Positions 1 through 12,261 of a DNA stretch of 64,000 nt are shown here, in pieces. Within the stretch, counting starts at the first letter, position 1; each line of letters opens with the position of its first letter. Source of the stretch: Isoetes taiwanensis (lineage: Eukaryota; Streptophyta; Lycopodiopsida; Isoetales; Isoetaceae); NCBI GenBank assembly GCA_021234155.1, contig JAJEKV010000079.1, forward strand, positions 3,442,261 to 3,506,260, in the 5' to 3' direction. A program made the position numbers and the translations under genes. The notes under the pieces are model-generated. The model was not told where the DNA came from. It was given only the letters and a program-made list of their open reading frames with translations, and did not search any database.

Positions 1-558
1 AGAAAGCTGAGCAGCCATGTGGGAGGGAGCTAAGAGGCGGGTTCTTGCGAGTCAAGATGGGAGGGTTCTCAAGGTGCAAGCACGTCTAAGAATGCTCACT
101 TGGGTCCCAACAAAGGGTTCCAAGTGGTTTGTGGGAAGTAAGGCCTCAAAGCAGAAGTGGTTTGATCTTCGAGTGGGATCCCTTTGAGGACATCAAGGAA
201 GGATACTTTGTGCTAGTAAGGGCGATGATGAGGACTGTCCAATATGGTTAGGGGTGGCACTCTCGATGTGACCACCACTATGCTGATGGAGAGGAGTTCG
301 ATCTGGATTCCAAATTCAATATTGGGAGCCCGTTGGGAGGCACAAGAAGGGCAACTTGAAGGAGCAATACATTTGCTTTGGGAGAAGAAGTGGAGGGCAA
401 ATTATGCTGACCCTCAAAGGAGGGAATTGGTGGAGTGTGTGGTATGGTCATATCCAAGTTCTCACATTGCAAAAGACAACACACACAAGATCCCAAGAAA
501 GGAGATGGACAAGGCCATGAGCAACCTCCATGCTATATCATTGTATAAGGGTGCATAA
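1..558 (+). pseudogene. Frameshifted coding relic, family not recognised
   Basis: A coding-like stretch at the left edge reads through two frames. One frame gives ...DPFEDIKEGYFVLVR up to about 220. The frame then shifts and the next reads GDDEDCPIWLGVALS and onward. A 104-codon ORF at 244-558 lies in a third frame and is probably only a shadow. The pattern (a 'FVLVR..D.. PIWLG' start followed by a Trp-rich stretch) is vaguely like a BAH-type or transposon-associated protein, but I do not recognise the family. At least one indel breaks it, and it may begin before the window. Confidence 0.25.
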
Positions 559-2664
559 TATTGAGAAGTTTGAAAACTTTCTCAACTAGTGGTTTGTAAA
601 ATTTATGAGGAAAACAAGTAACCCAATTCTATGTGTGTCATGTGTAATTCTATTCAAGCAATCAATTCAGAAATTTCTTTTATGGTGTGTGAGTCCCATT
701 TTCAGTCCGAGTCCCAAAATTCAAGATTTGTCCCACTTTAATTAAATACGACTTAAATGCATTGGATGCAGTGGTTTATGTTAATAATGTTAATGATAGC
801 TATGTGTTGGTTGTTATATCGAAAAAAATTTTCGGCCCTTCGGGCCTAACAAAAGCAAACGTTGGTAACTTAGATGAACATAATAGAAAATATTTGTAAT
901 GATATCATAGATATATTCAATCGTATGTTTATTTAGGAATTTGAAATAGAAAACAAAGTAAAGTAATATGCTCCAATAAGGCCAAAAATAAGATAAGATA
1001 AGCATCTTTGCACAATCACACTATGGATTTGACTCATTGAGGCATTAACAAAACTTGGAATCTTCTTTCTGTTATCAAAAGAATGTGTATCCAAATTAAT
1101 AAGAATAGATGTGTAACCAGTTGAAAGAAATGTATAGTTCTCCATTGTTTGATGAAGAATTGATGTACATGCATGCAAAATTCCATGGCAACATGGCTTT
1201 CTCCTTTCTTCACATATATCCTACAAAACAACACAAGTGTACATTTAGAACAGATTATTAATATATAGCACAACGACCACTTGCTTAACAACGACTCAAG
1301 CGGAGTTGTTGACTAATGAGCATTTGTCTATGATAGAAGAGCTGGCTCTCAAATGCAAACAACCATGAGCTAACGCAGAATATGTACCTTTGGAAAAGCA
1401 TGTGTGTGGCAAGATTATCATTGCCATACAATCTGAACTGCCATTCAAAGGCCCACAGATTCTAAAAGCCTATTTGCATTCTCCTCACTAGAACAGAGAG
1501 TAGAGAGCGGCCGTAGAAAACATGGATTCATCATTTTTTCCCATACCCCTTGATACAAAAGGAGATCAACAGAGGCTAGCTGAAAAAGTAGAGGAATGCG
1601 ATAGCTTTTGAACTAAGATACGCTTATTCCACAAAGTTTTCCAATGTAATATCCTACTGTGGCATAAGACTATACTGGTTTTAGGAAAAACTTATGAACA
1701 ACAAATCAAATTCTTACTTTACCTTTCATCATTGAGTAATGTCTGAGCTTCTATGCCTGTCTAGGAATGTGAATTCGGATAGCACCAACACAATCATAAA
1801 AATATTCTGCTTGCATATTTCATGTGCAGATCCTATGCAAGATACCTGGTGCGCATCATCAACTGTATGATTTCAACACTGCCCGATTTGTACAAGATCA
1901 CTACAAATCGAGCAAGCCCAGATGCCTTCAAAATACCGGAAACAAAATTTGCAGCTGCGCATCTTCAAATGTATGATTTCAACACTGCCCGATTTGTACA
2001 AGCTCACTGCAAATCGAACAAGCCCAGAAATCGCAACAAATGGAATGCGTCTCTTTCAACAAATATCAAACGAAAATATGAATCTGCCAGAAATAAGAAA
2101 TAAAATTTGCCTTGGTCATCTGAAAACAAAACCAAGCAGGCAACAACGCTTTCCACTTCTCCGGTTGCAGGGCACAGAAAAGTTCTCTCTGTCCTCTTTT
2201 AGGATCAAGCTTTCGTGTTCCTGCTGTGCAGAGGAAATCAATCCACATGCTTGGAGCATCTGGAAGCATCTGGGCATGGACACGACTACCAGACCAGATG
2301 AAACCCTAAGTCTCTCTGAAACCCTAGAGTGCATATGCACGATGGTTGCATGTGTTCTCCCTTCTTTTTTTTTTTTTTTTTCCTTTTTTTTTTTTTTTTT
2401 TTTTCCTTTTTTCCAAAAAGTGGGCTTTTGTTGTAAGCCCTTCGATCTTGTCTTTTTAAAGAGGGCTTTTGTTGTAAGCCCTTTGATCTTGACCATTAAG
2501 AAGGGCCAAATAAAAAAGGGCGCAAGTTGCATGCAAATACTTGGTGCGCTCTAGATGTACCAATTAGTACACCTTATGTAATACGCCCACCAAATCATAT
2601 GAAAACCTTAGAGAAAACTGTATAAAAGTACAAAAAAAACCCCCTGTTATTATGCTACATATTT
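559..2664. other. Intergenic, with short direct repeats and a poly-T tract
   Basis: No convincing gene is seen. A 72-bp segment at 1851-1922 recurs at 1957-2028 (period 106; both carry GTATGATTTCAACACTGCCC). T-rich homopolymer runs fill 2365-2412. Just after them a roughly 40-bp unit containing GGGCTTTTGTTGTAAGCCC is repeated twice at about 2422-2500. A small GGCCCTTCGGGCC hairpin lies near 834-847. The ORFs here are short and lack recognisable domains. Confidence 0.5.
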
Positions 2665-3258
2665 GTTCTATTTGTAGTTGCATTGCATAATGTGGCTGCA
2701 GCATGAATTCTGCATTCAAAAAATTAAAAAACTTTAAATCATGACATTTTTGCATTAGCATTCGTGTGATTGAGCAATTGCATGGGACTAGCCCCCTGGC
2801 ATAATGGGACACCCTTTGGAGAGCTCCATTATGCTAGGCGAAGCATCATGGGACCGGCTTTTGTCGGTGGGGTTCAAGTCCCCATGCTTCGTTATGTTAT
2901 TTGTCTGTTTCTTCCTATGGGCAGCATCAGAGCTATGTGGACTTCCTTGTGTTGTATGTGGATGTTATGTTGCAGTGAAGCCTAATCTGCAGCAGTAATT
3001 GAGTTGTTGTAATTTCTGGACAGTGCTTTAGCAGCAATGGAGTTGCTGTAATGTGTAGACAGTTCATGGTCACCTGCTCTGAACTACCGCGTATGTAATT
3101 GTTTGACTTCATGGGAATACATGTCAGTTCACCTTTGGGTGACGTGCATATTGGGGTTTGACCCCATCTTATTTTTTGATGGACGGCTGTGCTGTCTGGG
3201 TTTTGGATATTCTTGGGAACATGCCTTGCATCAATGGACAGGATGTGGCGATTATGAA
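2665..3258 (+). repeat. tRNA-like dispersed repeat, SINE candidate (copy 1)
   Basis: A roughly 590-bp repeat whose second copy lies inverted at about 13143-13745. The 5' part holds Pol III-like promoter boxes: an A-box-like TGGCATAATGG at 2797-2807 and a B-box-like GGTTCAAGTCC at 2871-2881. Two hairpins follow each other. The first pairs GCATAATGG at 2799 with CCATTATGC at 2826. The second pairs CGAAGCAT at 2839-2846 with ATGCTTCG at 2884-2891 and encloses ACCG/CGGT and GGGG-TTCAAGT-CCCC arms, like a tRNA lacking a D-arm. Downstream is a degenerate tandem of about 45 bp (GAGTTGTTGTAAT / GAGTTGCTGTAAT) and an AT-rich end. Its length exceeds most plant SINEs, so it may be a composite. ORFs inside it are spurious. 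Confidence 0.55.
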
Positions 3259-4199
3259 AATAAATGAAAATATATGTTTTAAAATTGTTGAATTAATTGT
3301 GGACTCCGATAGTATTAACTGTATCTTAACTTTAAATATTAACATATTCTTGGCTTTTATTTTGGGTTTTTTACTTAGTTTTAATGAAAAAAAAGAGAAA
3401 GTACCTAGTTCTGAAGTACCTAATGTAGGTATTTTTACAGGTTCCGAAAGTGGTACACCTTAGCATGCTTTCATCCTTCTGCAACAATATAAAAAAGAAA
3501 TGGCATCAAAGGGCGCCCTTTTCTGATGCCCTTACTTATGTAAAAATTTGAGGAAGTCTCTCCAAAATTAACACAGATGCACATGGTAACTTCAACAGTT
3601 TCGTAGCAATTCAGGTGAATTCTTGTCCATGCCCAAAAGCGAGCAATTGGGGGATCTCACCTATGCATATAGAGATACTTCACGTGCATGCAAGAGGCCA
3701 CCAGGAAACTCTTGTATACAACTTTTTGGAGATGGAAAAGCCATATATACGTAAATAGGAAAATACAATTTCCCTGCCTCCCTTCTGTAGATGTACTTAT
3801 GGACTCCCTTAATTATTACATACCCCCTACCCGAGCTTATACATGAGTTGGTGCACCATAGCCTTGGAGATAAAAAAAAAAGTATTTAGAAAAGGAAAAA
3901 AAAATTACGATGATTTTAAAAGACAGTTCTCACATCTCGATCTCGCATTTCCCTGGGCTTTCCCTAGTTTAAGGTTGCACCATCAAATATTTATAAAAGG
4001 GGCACTAGAACTTACTTTCTATATTTCACTTGACATTCAACGCACCAAATGCTAAACACTCCCACTTCATTGACATCCTTGCATTTTCATCTTGTATTTC
4101 CTAAAAGTGTGAATCCATCTACATTGTCAGCCCTTGAGGCCAATTTGGAGTGCAATTTATCTTAAAAAGTGATAGTCAAGCTTTCCTTTTCTACATTCT
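3259..4199. other. AT-rich intergenic stretch
   Basis: No gene is supported. The 101-codon ORF at 3158-3463 begins inside the tRNA-like repeat and has no recognisable domain. The rest is AT-rich with short A-runs. Confidence 0.5.
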
Positions 4200-4500
4200 C
4201 AATGGCAGTCACATATTCCTCTTCTTCTCGCTCACTAATCACGAGGCATCTTCTATTCGAGGGCTTAAAACTTCTTGACATTCAATGACACAGAAAACCA
4301 CATCCTTCTCTGTAATGTTGTACCTTTCCTCTTGTCTTTTTGACAAAGTTGGCCCAAGAAGACGAACTCATGTCCCTTTAAGCCATCAAGCTCATCCAAT
4401 TCTATCGCCTTTTATACATCGGCATATGTTGCATTTTGCTTCACTTTAACAAAGCCAATCTCAGAGCACTTCTCGGTCCCATCAATTGTACACATAATGA
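4200..4500 (-). pseudogene. Decayed coding fragment on the minus strand
   Basis: Read on the minus strand from 4500, the sequence gives a coherent but broken polypeptide. It includes FVKVKQNATYADV, a stop, then KAIELDELDGLKGHEFVFLG, then more stops. The composition and hydrophobic spacing look protein-derived, but I do not recognise the family. In-frame stops show it is not functional. It could be one exon of a host gene copied into this region or part of an unknown mobile element. Confidence 0.3.
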
Positions 4501-4539
4501 TATTCATTTTCGATGCCATTTGCTATAGAAACGCCCAAA

Positions 4540-5292
4540 AAGAGAGTTATGAATCAATATGTTGGTCAGATCAGTATATCGCCCTCTTTTGCCCCTCTAG
4601 TTGCCAGATGGGTGCCACCTACAGGTTCCACAGTGCACTTTGTGTCGTACATGGCGATGGCTTTGGGATAGGTTGCTCCACCCTAAAGTTTTTGTACTAT
4701 GGTGGCAGGTTATCCACAGGTGCCTGCGTGTGAATGCCTTCTGACATCGCTATGATCCTCGCATATCTGCAGTATGCCCGCTCTACCTTTCAGACATTGA
4801 GACTCTTGAGCACTGTCTCTTTGATTGTCCAGAGGTTCAACCAGTGTGGTCCTAGCTACAAGGCTTGTTTAACAGGACATTGAACTGCCGATGCATTCTC
4901 TTGGCATCCTATCCCAATGCATGGCCCGTAGCTAAATAGAGGGCATTCCATCTTGGTTCTGGTTGGCTCTTGTAGTCGATATGGGAGCGTCGCAAATACC
5001 ACATCTTCCAAGGCATTTATTCATTTGCACGTGGTGTTATTACGGTGGCCCAGAAAAAGATACTGACAGCCTTTGCGTGTTTCTCCCTTGAATCAGAAAT
5101 TTTGGAACGTATCTGGATTCAGTATCTTCGAATTGATTCTTATTGTTAGTCTCTTATTCTGGAGTAAGTACATTGTGGTCCAGACTCGTGCTTCTGTGGC
5201 GTCTGTGCTTACACAGTTAGATGAGACATGTAAATTTTGTAATTCTGATTAATAAACTTTTTGGCTTTCGTCCGTAAAAAAGAAAAAAAAAA
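4540..5292 (+). mobile_element. LINE 3' end relic with zf-RVT-type motif and poly-A tail
   Basis: This is the 3' end of a plant-type non-LTR retrotransposon. On the plus strand a Trp/Gly-rich stretch (reading like ...GGRLSTGACV) precedes a zinc-binding motif at about 4775-4849, CPLYLSDIETLEHCLFDC followed by PEVQPVW. That spacing is characteristic of the zf-RVT domain found after plant LINE reverse transcriptases. The second Cys of the usual CPLC has become Tyr. Further on, SIWERRKYHIFQG matches the typical downstream 'W..WK.RN..IF' segment. Stops and frameshifts interrupt the reading. It ends in TTAATAAAC...GTCCG followed by an A-rich tail at 5275-5292. It belongs to a different LINE family from the one at 7.5-11.4 kb. 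Confidence 0.6.
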
Positions 5293-5508
5293 TCCAGCCA
5301 AAACTAATTGATCTTAGAATTGCATCTGCCACCATTTATGTGTTGCATTAAGGCCCATTCTTCTTGATCCCCATCACTTACCTTATCCGCCTGAATATTC
5401 GACTCTCTTCGGACTTTATCTTGCACCAGCACATATTTCAATCACTTCGATTGATGATAATAGATGCTTCATTTACATTATTCATGTGCAGACTAATCTC
5501 ATAGACCC

Positions 5509-5964
5509 TTATACTTGATTTATACATTCCCCTGTCTCTGCACTTTTATCGCTACTAACGTTCGCTTGCTCTGGTTTCTCCCTTGCAAAATAATCCTCTA
5601 GATCCTTAATGTCCATAATAGAGGACATCCGTCTAATCTCCCAACTATTAACGAGTCCCAGTTTAAACAAGAAGTAATATATATTACTCTGAACAATGGT
5701 GAACTGAAGAATGCCTTGTGTTGCTGAAGTACCTACACAAATCCTTAGACATTTTACTATGGAGTGTGCAATGTATGTTCTAGTATTCTTTATGGCAATA
5801 AGAAATTCTGAATCTAGCATATTCGGTGGAAGTTGTTCTATCTCAAACCAACAGGGAAGTCTAATCGCAGACAATTTGTCTAGAGTAAAGCTCAGTGTAT
5901 AATACTGATACAGAACAAACTCTTGAGCAAAACAACCAACACCAATTGAAACTAATTTCTCCAC
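5509..5964 (-). pseudogene. DUF4283-like LINE ORF1 remnant
   Basis: A 151-codon minus-strand ORF resembles the DUF4283 domain found in ORF1 of plant LINEs. It has a FTLDKLSAIRLPCWFEIEQL segment (compare the family's '..P.WV.L..LP'), then MLDSEFLIAIKNTRTYIAH, then KCLRICVG (compare 'RYARICVE'). The C-terminal third is acidic and unrecognised. No zinc knuckle is seen, and upstream in-frame sequence adds only a short acidic stretch. It is antisense to the nearby zf-RVT relic, so the two are not one element in its original arrangement. The family call is by eye and moderate at best. Confidence 0.4.
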
Positions 5965-7518
5965 TGAATGCTTATCCTCATCCTCAAATAATATAAAAAG
6001 AAAACCCCCTCCTATTGCTTTAAGAGACTGAAACTGCGATAGGTTTAGACCATCAAGATGCCTTGAGAGTCAAGCATTCAATTTCTTATAAACTAAAAAA
6101 ACCTCCAATCAAAAAACCCCACAACTGATTTAGATTACATTTTCCATGTTTTTGACGTGATTGATGAGAAATTTCATTCTTAATCCATTTCGAGAAACCT
6201 AGCTTGATACTTTTTCAACAGTATTCCCTTGCTTCCAAGCATTAACAGTTATACTTTTTTTTCCATGTTTCTTTCCTTTCTGCTCTACAGTCCCCAATTA
6301 CACCAGCTGCAGTTTTACTAGATTCTCCAGGACAAAATCTTGAACATAACTTGGTACATGCTTCTTGTAGAGTTGATGGTCGCCATTGGTTCCTTGATTT
6401 CTTGGTCAGATACTAAAGAAGAAAACAAAAACAAAGGTTTAATACGCCTGCACTCACAATTTTATGTATATAGGAATGCTTAAGTGGAGCAAATTCCGGC
6501 CTAGAAAATTGGATGATGAGCGGATGCGCGGCAGAATTTGCGACACCTAAACATTGGTGTAACGTGGAAATAGGCGTGTCCCATTTTCGGTATGGCGTCC
6601 TCTTGGCACCCAACGACTTGTTTACGGCGATGGTGTCGTTCTTGAGGTCTTCTGGAGCGCCTTGGTCGTGGCATCATTTTGATGTAGTTTTTAGGTGGAG
6701 CGCCACTGTTCTTGGAGGTCGTTTGTGGTTTTTAAGCGGAGATTCTTGGAGGTTTTCTTATTTTCTTCACGCATTCGGGTATTCAGAGTGTTAACACGAT
6801 TGTTTTCTTGCCATGGACCACTGTTTTCGCTGATTTTTTTGCTGTTTGCATGATTTTTTTCACACTCCCATGATTTTTTCGTTGTTTCACATGTATTCTT
6901 TGTATTTAATCGTGTGTTGTTGCGTGTATGCAGGTCAGGGAGATCTTTAGGGGATGCAGAGGATTTGAAGGAGATAGATTTGAAATCTTGGCTTTCTTAG
7001 TTGCAAATCTTGGCTTATCTCCTTCGCAGTCCCTGCTTTTTTTGTAACAGACTCAGTTTTGGGGTTTCACAATAGCTTTATAGGATGCATGCAGTAGTTT
7101 TGGTATTCCTGGCAGTAGCTTTATAGGATGCATGCAGAGAGCAAGAACAAGACAGCCTTATGTTTTGTGAAGCTCAGGATTTCGAATGGGTTTTGGAAGC
7201 ATCCTCAAAGTCTGTATTCTTTTTAAGCTATCATATGCTTTTTTGGACCGCCGTATTAGCGAGCTATCTCTAGGCAGTCTCATTTTCTTCCATAACTTGA
7301 GCACCAGAGCTCGGTTTTCGATGAGCTTGGGATCACTGGAAAGCTTATTTTGAGAGCTTTCTAGTCATATCAGACTAACATGTTTTGGCATTATGTTCGC
7401 AGAGAAACGGATAGCTTTCCGGACGGCTGCAATTTTTAGGTTTGAAGGGCATTTTGAAGGGAACTCTGAAGGGTACTTGAAGGGCACTTATAGTTAGTGT
7501 TCCAATAGGGAGTTTCAT
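5965..7518. other. Intergenic, then probable 5' region of the LINE
   Basis: No gene is supported between 5965 and about 6500. From about 6900 to 7518 the sequence leads into the LINE ORF1 and is probably its 5' untranslated region. A segment containing AGCTTTATAGGATGCATGCAG occurs twice, near 7073 and 7114. The 93-codon ORF at 6513-6794 has no recognisable domain and its composition gives no support for coding. The exact 5' end of the LINE cannot be set by eye. Confidence 0.4.
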
Positions 7519-8222
7519 ATGCCTCCCAAGGCAAAGAAATTCTCTGGATCACCCAGTAAGGGTGAACTAGTGGAATATGATGGGGATTCAGCTTCTATTA
7601 TTGCATTGATTCAGGATTTGAAAGCAGAAATCATGGGGCTTCGTGCTGTTAGGAAGACCATGGACGAAATGGTAGCACAAAATGCTAGCCTGAGATTGCA
7701 AAATATTGAATTATCTACAGCAATCCAGAAACCATCATCAGATTATAATGCCCAGATTCAGGTTTTAGAAACTAAGCTAGCTTCTCTAGTGGCTGAAACT
7801 ACCAAAAAACAAATATTTCTTCAGAGCAAGCAGATCAGGAATCCCGTGCTAGAAATCTAAAAGTGTCAGGTATTCGAGAATCAGAAAATGAAGATGTGTT
7901 AGAAACTATAAGAAAATTCTTTGTAGGCACAATGCATCTACACGAGTCAAATTATGTTTCTGCACGAATACTAGGGAAGCCAGGATTTCATATCCGGCCA
8001 ATACTAGTCAGGTTTCATAATAAGGATGCCCGGGATAGAGTTTTGAACAATAGGAATGCACTCAAAGGTGAAAATATTTGGCTTGACCTGGATCTTACAC
8101 CTGCTCAGTTGGAAACTCGTAAGAAGGAATGGGCAAAAGTAAAAGAAGCAAGAGCTTCTGGGCTTGTGGCATATCTAGACAGAAGAGGCAAGGCAATAAT
8201 AACAAGTAGGAAAAGAAGCTAG
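7519..8222 (+). pseudogene. LINE ORF1 (coiled coil plus L1-ORF1p-like RNA-binding domain), frameshifted
   Basis: ORF1 of the LINE would encode the RNA-binding chaperone of the retrotransposition particle. The first frame (7519-7860) starts MPPKAKK and contains a heptad-like coiled coil at about residues 25-100 (IIALIQDLKAEIMGL...LETKLASLV). The frame breaks near 7820. The correct continuation reads RARNLKVSGIRESENEDV and then the ORF at 7863-8222. That part has RPILVRFHNKDARDRVLNNR and LKGENIWLDLDLTPAQLE, closely matching the RRM and C-terminal pattern of L1-type ORF1p (Transposase_22). A single indel therefore splits a protein of about 235 residues. Confidence 0.8.
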
Positions 8223-8240
8223 GAATTTAGGGCCCTGAGG

Positions 8241-9003
8241 ATGTGCTTTTGGAATGCGCATGGGCTGAATTTGGTCAAGGTAGCAGCCACAAAGGAATTG
8301 TGACAAGAGCAGGATATCTTGATGTTTGTGGAAACATGGGAGCATCAGGCTCGTACGCTTCCAGAAATACTAGGATTCACATTGATTGGGAGAGTATGGA
8401 ATGAGAAAAGATGTGGAGTAGGCAGAGGATTTGGAGGCATTGCAATATATGATCGGGAACAGATAGCGCATAATCTGCAAGTAGTTACAGTAGATTCAAA
8501 CAAGCAATTTCTGTGGTTTAAAGTGAAGGCTAATCTAGCTGAGGTATATATAGCCATTTGCTATTTTGCACCTGTAGGAGCAAGCATCTATTCAAGCATG
8601 GATTTGGAGTTATCAGTTTCTTTTCATAATCTCTGTACAGATGTTCAAAAGTATAGTAAATGTGGAGAATTACTGGTAATAGGAGATTTTAATGCAAGGA
8701 TAGGTTGCAAGCAAACAAAACTTTTCGAGAATATGGCAGATGCTCAGTTACATGAAATTGATGAGCCACTTTTCATGAGGGAATCAGAAGATATAGTATC
8801 AAATTCAACGGGTGAGCAATTGCTTGAATTTGGGACTATATGTAGTCTCAAAATTTTGAATGGCATTAGCAAATTCCCAGACTCTGGGAAATATACTTGC
8901 TTGAGCCATGCTGGGGCAAGCATTATTGTAATGCTGAAAATTTGGGGCTGCTGCAAAAATTCTTTGTAGGACCAAAGTTGCCTGAGTCTGATCACCTGCC
9001 ATT
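8241..9003 (+). pseudogene. LINE endonuclease domain (exonuclease-endonuclease-phosphatase fold), broken
   Basis: This is the N-terminal part of ORF2, which nicks target DNA to prime reverse transcription. It begins MCFWNAHGLN at 8241 and meets an in-frame TGA at 8301. It continues with the catalytic-type motifs LMFVETW, VIGDFNARIG at about 8680-8708 and, after a frameshift near 8930, SDHLPLH at about 8986-9006. These are the hallmarks of AP-like LINE endonucleases (the N, E, D..N and SDH residues). The stop and frameshift show that it cannot be expressed as one protein. Confidence 0.85.
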
Positions 9004-11339
9004 ACACATTGTCATAAAGCCTACTTGTGAGACAGATTTTCAGCAGTCTTTCTTCCATCCTAGACTCAAAATTAAATATCATCTGAGCATGGAATATAAG
9101 AAATTGGTTGAAGAGTTGCTTTTTCAAGCAAGATGGACAGGAGGCATACTGGAAGATGCAAAACAATTCTCAGAAATTGTTCTTGATGTAGCTGGACGAA
9201 CATTTGGATACACAAAAAGACATGTCAAAGGCAGACCATGCAATGCATGGTGGGACTTGGAGTGTGCACAGGAAAAGGCGCTACTTTCTCCTGGTTGCTT
9301 GAGGAAGCCTTCATGGTACAAAAAGTTAATTAGAAGAAAAAAGAGAGCATTCCTTAAAAGCAAGCAGGAGGAGTTAGAAAGTCAATTCAAAACATCCCCA
9401 AAATCTTTCTGGAATGCATTTTAGGGAAAAGCGCAGGTGCCAAAATTAGATCCCAATGATCTTTTTAATCTAGTCTGGGATATTTACTCTGTAGGACACG
9501 CGGAGGGGATGCCAATCTTAGCACTGGATACAGACTTGTTTATAGAAGATGAAGTTAAAGAGATATTGTCTGATATGTCTAATAATAAGGCACATGATGC
9601 AGAGGGACTTTGTATGGAACTTTTTAAATGGGGTAGTCAGAAATTGGTATCCATTCTTACACGCCAACTCAATATGTGCCTGAGACAAGGGCTCCCATTC
9701 AACTGGAAGATGAACAGAGTTCATCCAATCCATAAGGCAGGAGACATGAAAAAAGTGCAGAATTACAGGACCATTTTGATCAGCAGCATGTTTACAAAGC
9801 TTTTAGGAAGCTTGCTTAAACAAAAGCTGGGCATATGGGCAGAAAGTAACAGTAAGTGCTCTCCTTATCAAGCAGGGTTCAGGAAAGAACATAATACTTT
9901 AGATCATGCCCTCACATTACGGGTATTGATTGAAAGGGCAAAGTCCCCAAATGCAACATTATTCTTGGCTTTCATAGATTTTACGAAAGCCTTTGATATG
10001 GTTTCAAGAAAGGAATTAGGAGAGAGGATGGTGCGATTGGTGTCCCGGAAGAATTAAGAGGAGCAATTTCCCAGATATATTCAGAAGTACTAGTAGCATT
10101 GGCACATGACCTGAGCACAGTGATTAGGAACAATATAGGGGTACGATAGGGCTGCCCGTTGTCTCCTACCTTGTTTGGACTGTTCATTGACGAACTAGAT
10201 GAATGGATGAACACACATTCTCTTGCAGGCATAAAACTAGGTATGTATGTGTTTCAATTGTTAATATATGCAGATGATGTAGTGTTACTAGCAAACAAGA
10301 AGAAGGTTTTACATGCCCATTTGGACGCTTTAGAAAAGTTTTGTGATTCAAGGCACATGAGAGTGAATATCCTAAAGTCCAAAATTATGGTGATAGGGAC
10401 AAGAGACAGACCTACTTTCACATACCAGGGGCAGCCACTAGAAACTGTTGAATGCTTTAAGTATCTTGGTATTGATTTCTCATCCAAATATAGTTGGAAA
10501 GAGTGCATAAAGAGACGGGTGGGAAGTCAGCCATGTATGGAATGCTTGCTAAATGCTCAAGTATGTCGTTGAACGATTGGAGGTTCAAAAGGATGTTGTT
10601 TAAGTCTTTGGTGCAGACAGTTGTATTGTATGGAGCACCTATTTGGGGGCCAAGCATCTCCGCCAAACTATGGTGCCTAGTAGAGTCAGTACAGAATTTA
10701 TTTTTATGTGAAGAAATGGGACTCAAAAGGCAAATACCCAATGCAATTATTTTAGCAGAAGCTGGGATGTTCCCTCTTGAGCTTGAAGCTCTTTTTAATG
10801 CTGTAAATTTTGTCAATAGAGTAAAAGAGCAGGCACATACCCGTTTGCCGTATCAGGCAATGCTTCTTTCTGAGACCCAGGGGTGGATGCATGACTTCAG
10901 AGCTTGGGCAAGTCGGTGGGGATTGAATGAGGCAAATTGGTCTGACAACAAAACAGATGCCAGGAAGCTCTTGGAGCAGCTAGCATTGGGACGGCTTTGG
11001 TCCAACCCTGGTAGCAGAATGCTACACTAGAAAGATAAAGTTAACTCATTGGCTGATTATGGTAGTCAGGAATACTTGATTGTGAATATTCCATGTACAC
11101 TTAAAAAGCTAATTGCTAGATATAGAACAAGTCCTCACACACTGGAGATCGAGACAGGTAGGTGGGCGAAGATCCCAATGGAGGAAATGTTGTGCAGGCT
11201 ATGTGATTTGGGTTGTGTAGAAGATGAAGATCATGTGTTTACAAAATGTACAGCATATGTAGATATCAGGCACAGGTCTGATGTACATAATGAGAATTTT
11301 TATTCTCTATTTACATCATCCCCTTTTGATACAGGATGA
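9004..11339 (+). pseudogene. LINE reverse transcriptase and C-terminal zinc motif, broken
   Basis: This is the reverse transcriptase half of ORF2. After a basic linker there is an in-frame TAG at 9422. RT motifs follow: NRVHPIHKAGDMKKVQNYRT, PYQAGFRKEHNTLDHAL, FLAFIDFTKAFD (catalytic Asp), GCPLSPTLFGLFIDEL preceded by a TAG at 10147, and the YADDVVLLA box at about 10267-10293. Frameshifts lie near 10030 and 10515. The downstream part (QTVVLYGAPIWGPSISAKLW, then a TAG at 11028) ends in the CCHC-type motif CRLCDLGCVEDEDHVFTKC. Every catalytic landmark is recognisable, so decay is moderate rather than ancient. Confidence 0.9.
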
Positions 11340-11436
11340 TACATAAAAGCGGTGGTGATCACCGTTCATTACTGTTGAAATTATAAAGCATTGTATCCAT
11401 GTTCTATGGCCTCTCAGGGCCCTAAAGAGCTAGTTA

Positions 11437-11697
<261 letters not shown>

Positions 11698-12260
11698 TTC
11701 TTGTTTGCAGCCAAGCAGCAGCTATGGCACTTGTTTAATGGATCTGAAAAGTTTTTTGAATGCAAAAGTCTTATGATTCTGTGAACTTACCTGTGTAAAT
11801 CTGTGATGATTATCTATGATGAAATAAGTTCGATGAATATCTGTATAATCTTCTTGATTTCTGTCTGATCAATTGCAAAAATACACACTTAAAAAAATGT
11901 TTGAGAATGAGTGATTCCTTGAGAATTGAGTTAAGAATTGAGTGACTCTGGGAAAGAATGCCTGCCACATGGCAGACAGCAATAGGCGGATAGGGCAGAA
12001 GATGGGAAACCCTATTTTTACATCTTGTAAAGATGTATCACATATCTAGATAATGACATAAATGTCAAACATTAAACTCACTCTTACAACTGCATTAATC
12101 CCAAGGAACTGACTATGCAAAGAATGATAGTTTTACATAAATTAGTATATTTCCCATGCCCACACCACGCGAAACTCTCACTTGATAGTGAGTGAATAGG
12201 TTGTTTGCTGGTAAGAGCAGTTCTAGTACAACAACTTTATATGTATCCTGGAAGAAACTT
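11698..12260. other. Spacer between the two LINE copies
   Basis: AT-rich sequence without a recognisable gene. It separates the microsatellite tail from the truncated LINE. Confidence 0.5.
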
Positions 12261-12261
12261 C

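Noticed and set aside
2116-2532. 138-codon minus-strand ORF rich in Lys
   Set aside because: Created by the poly-T tract; no domain on either side.
2797-2891. Functional tRNA gene
   Set aside because: B-box and T-arm are good, but no D-arm or complete cloverleaf with an anticodon loop is present; better described as a tRNA-like repeat.
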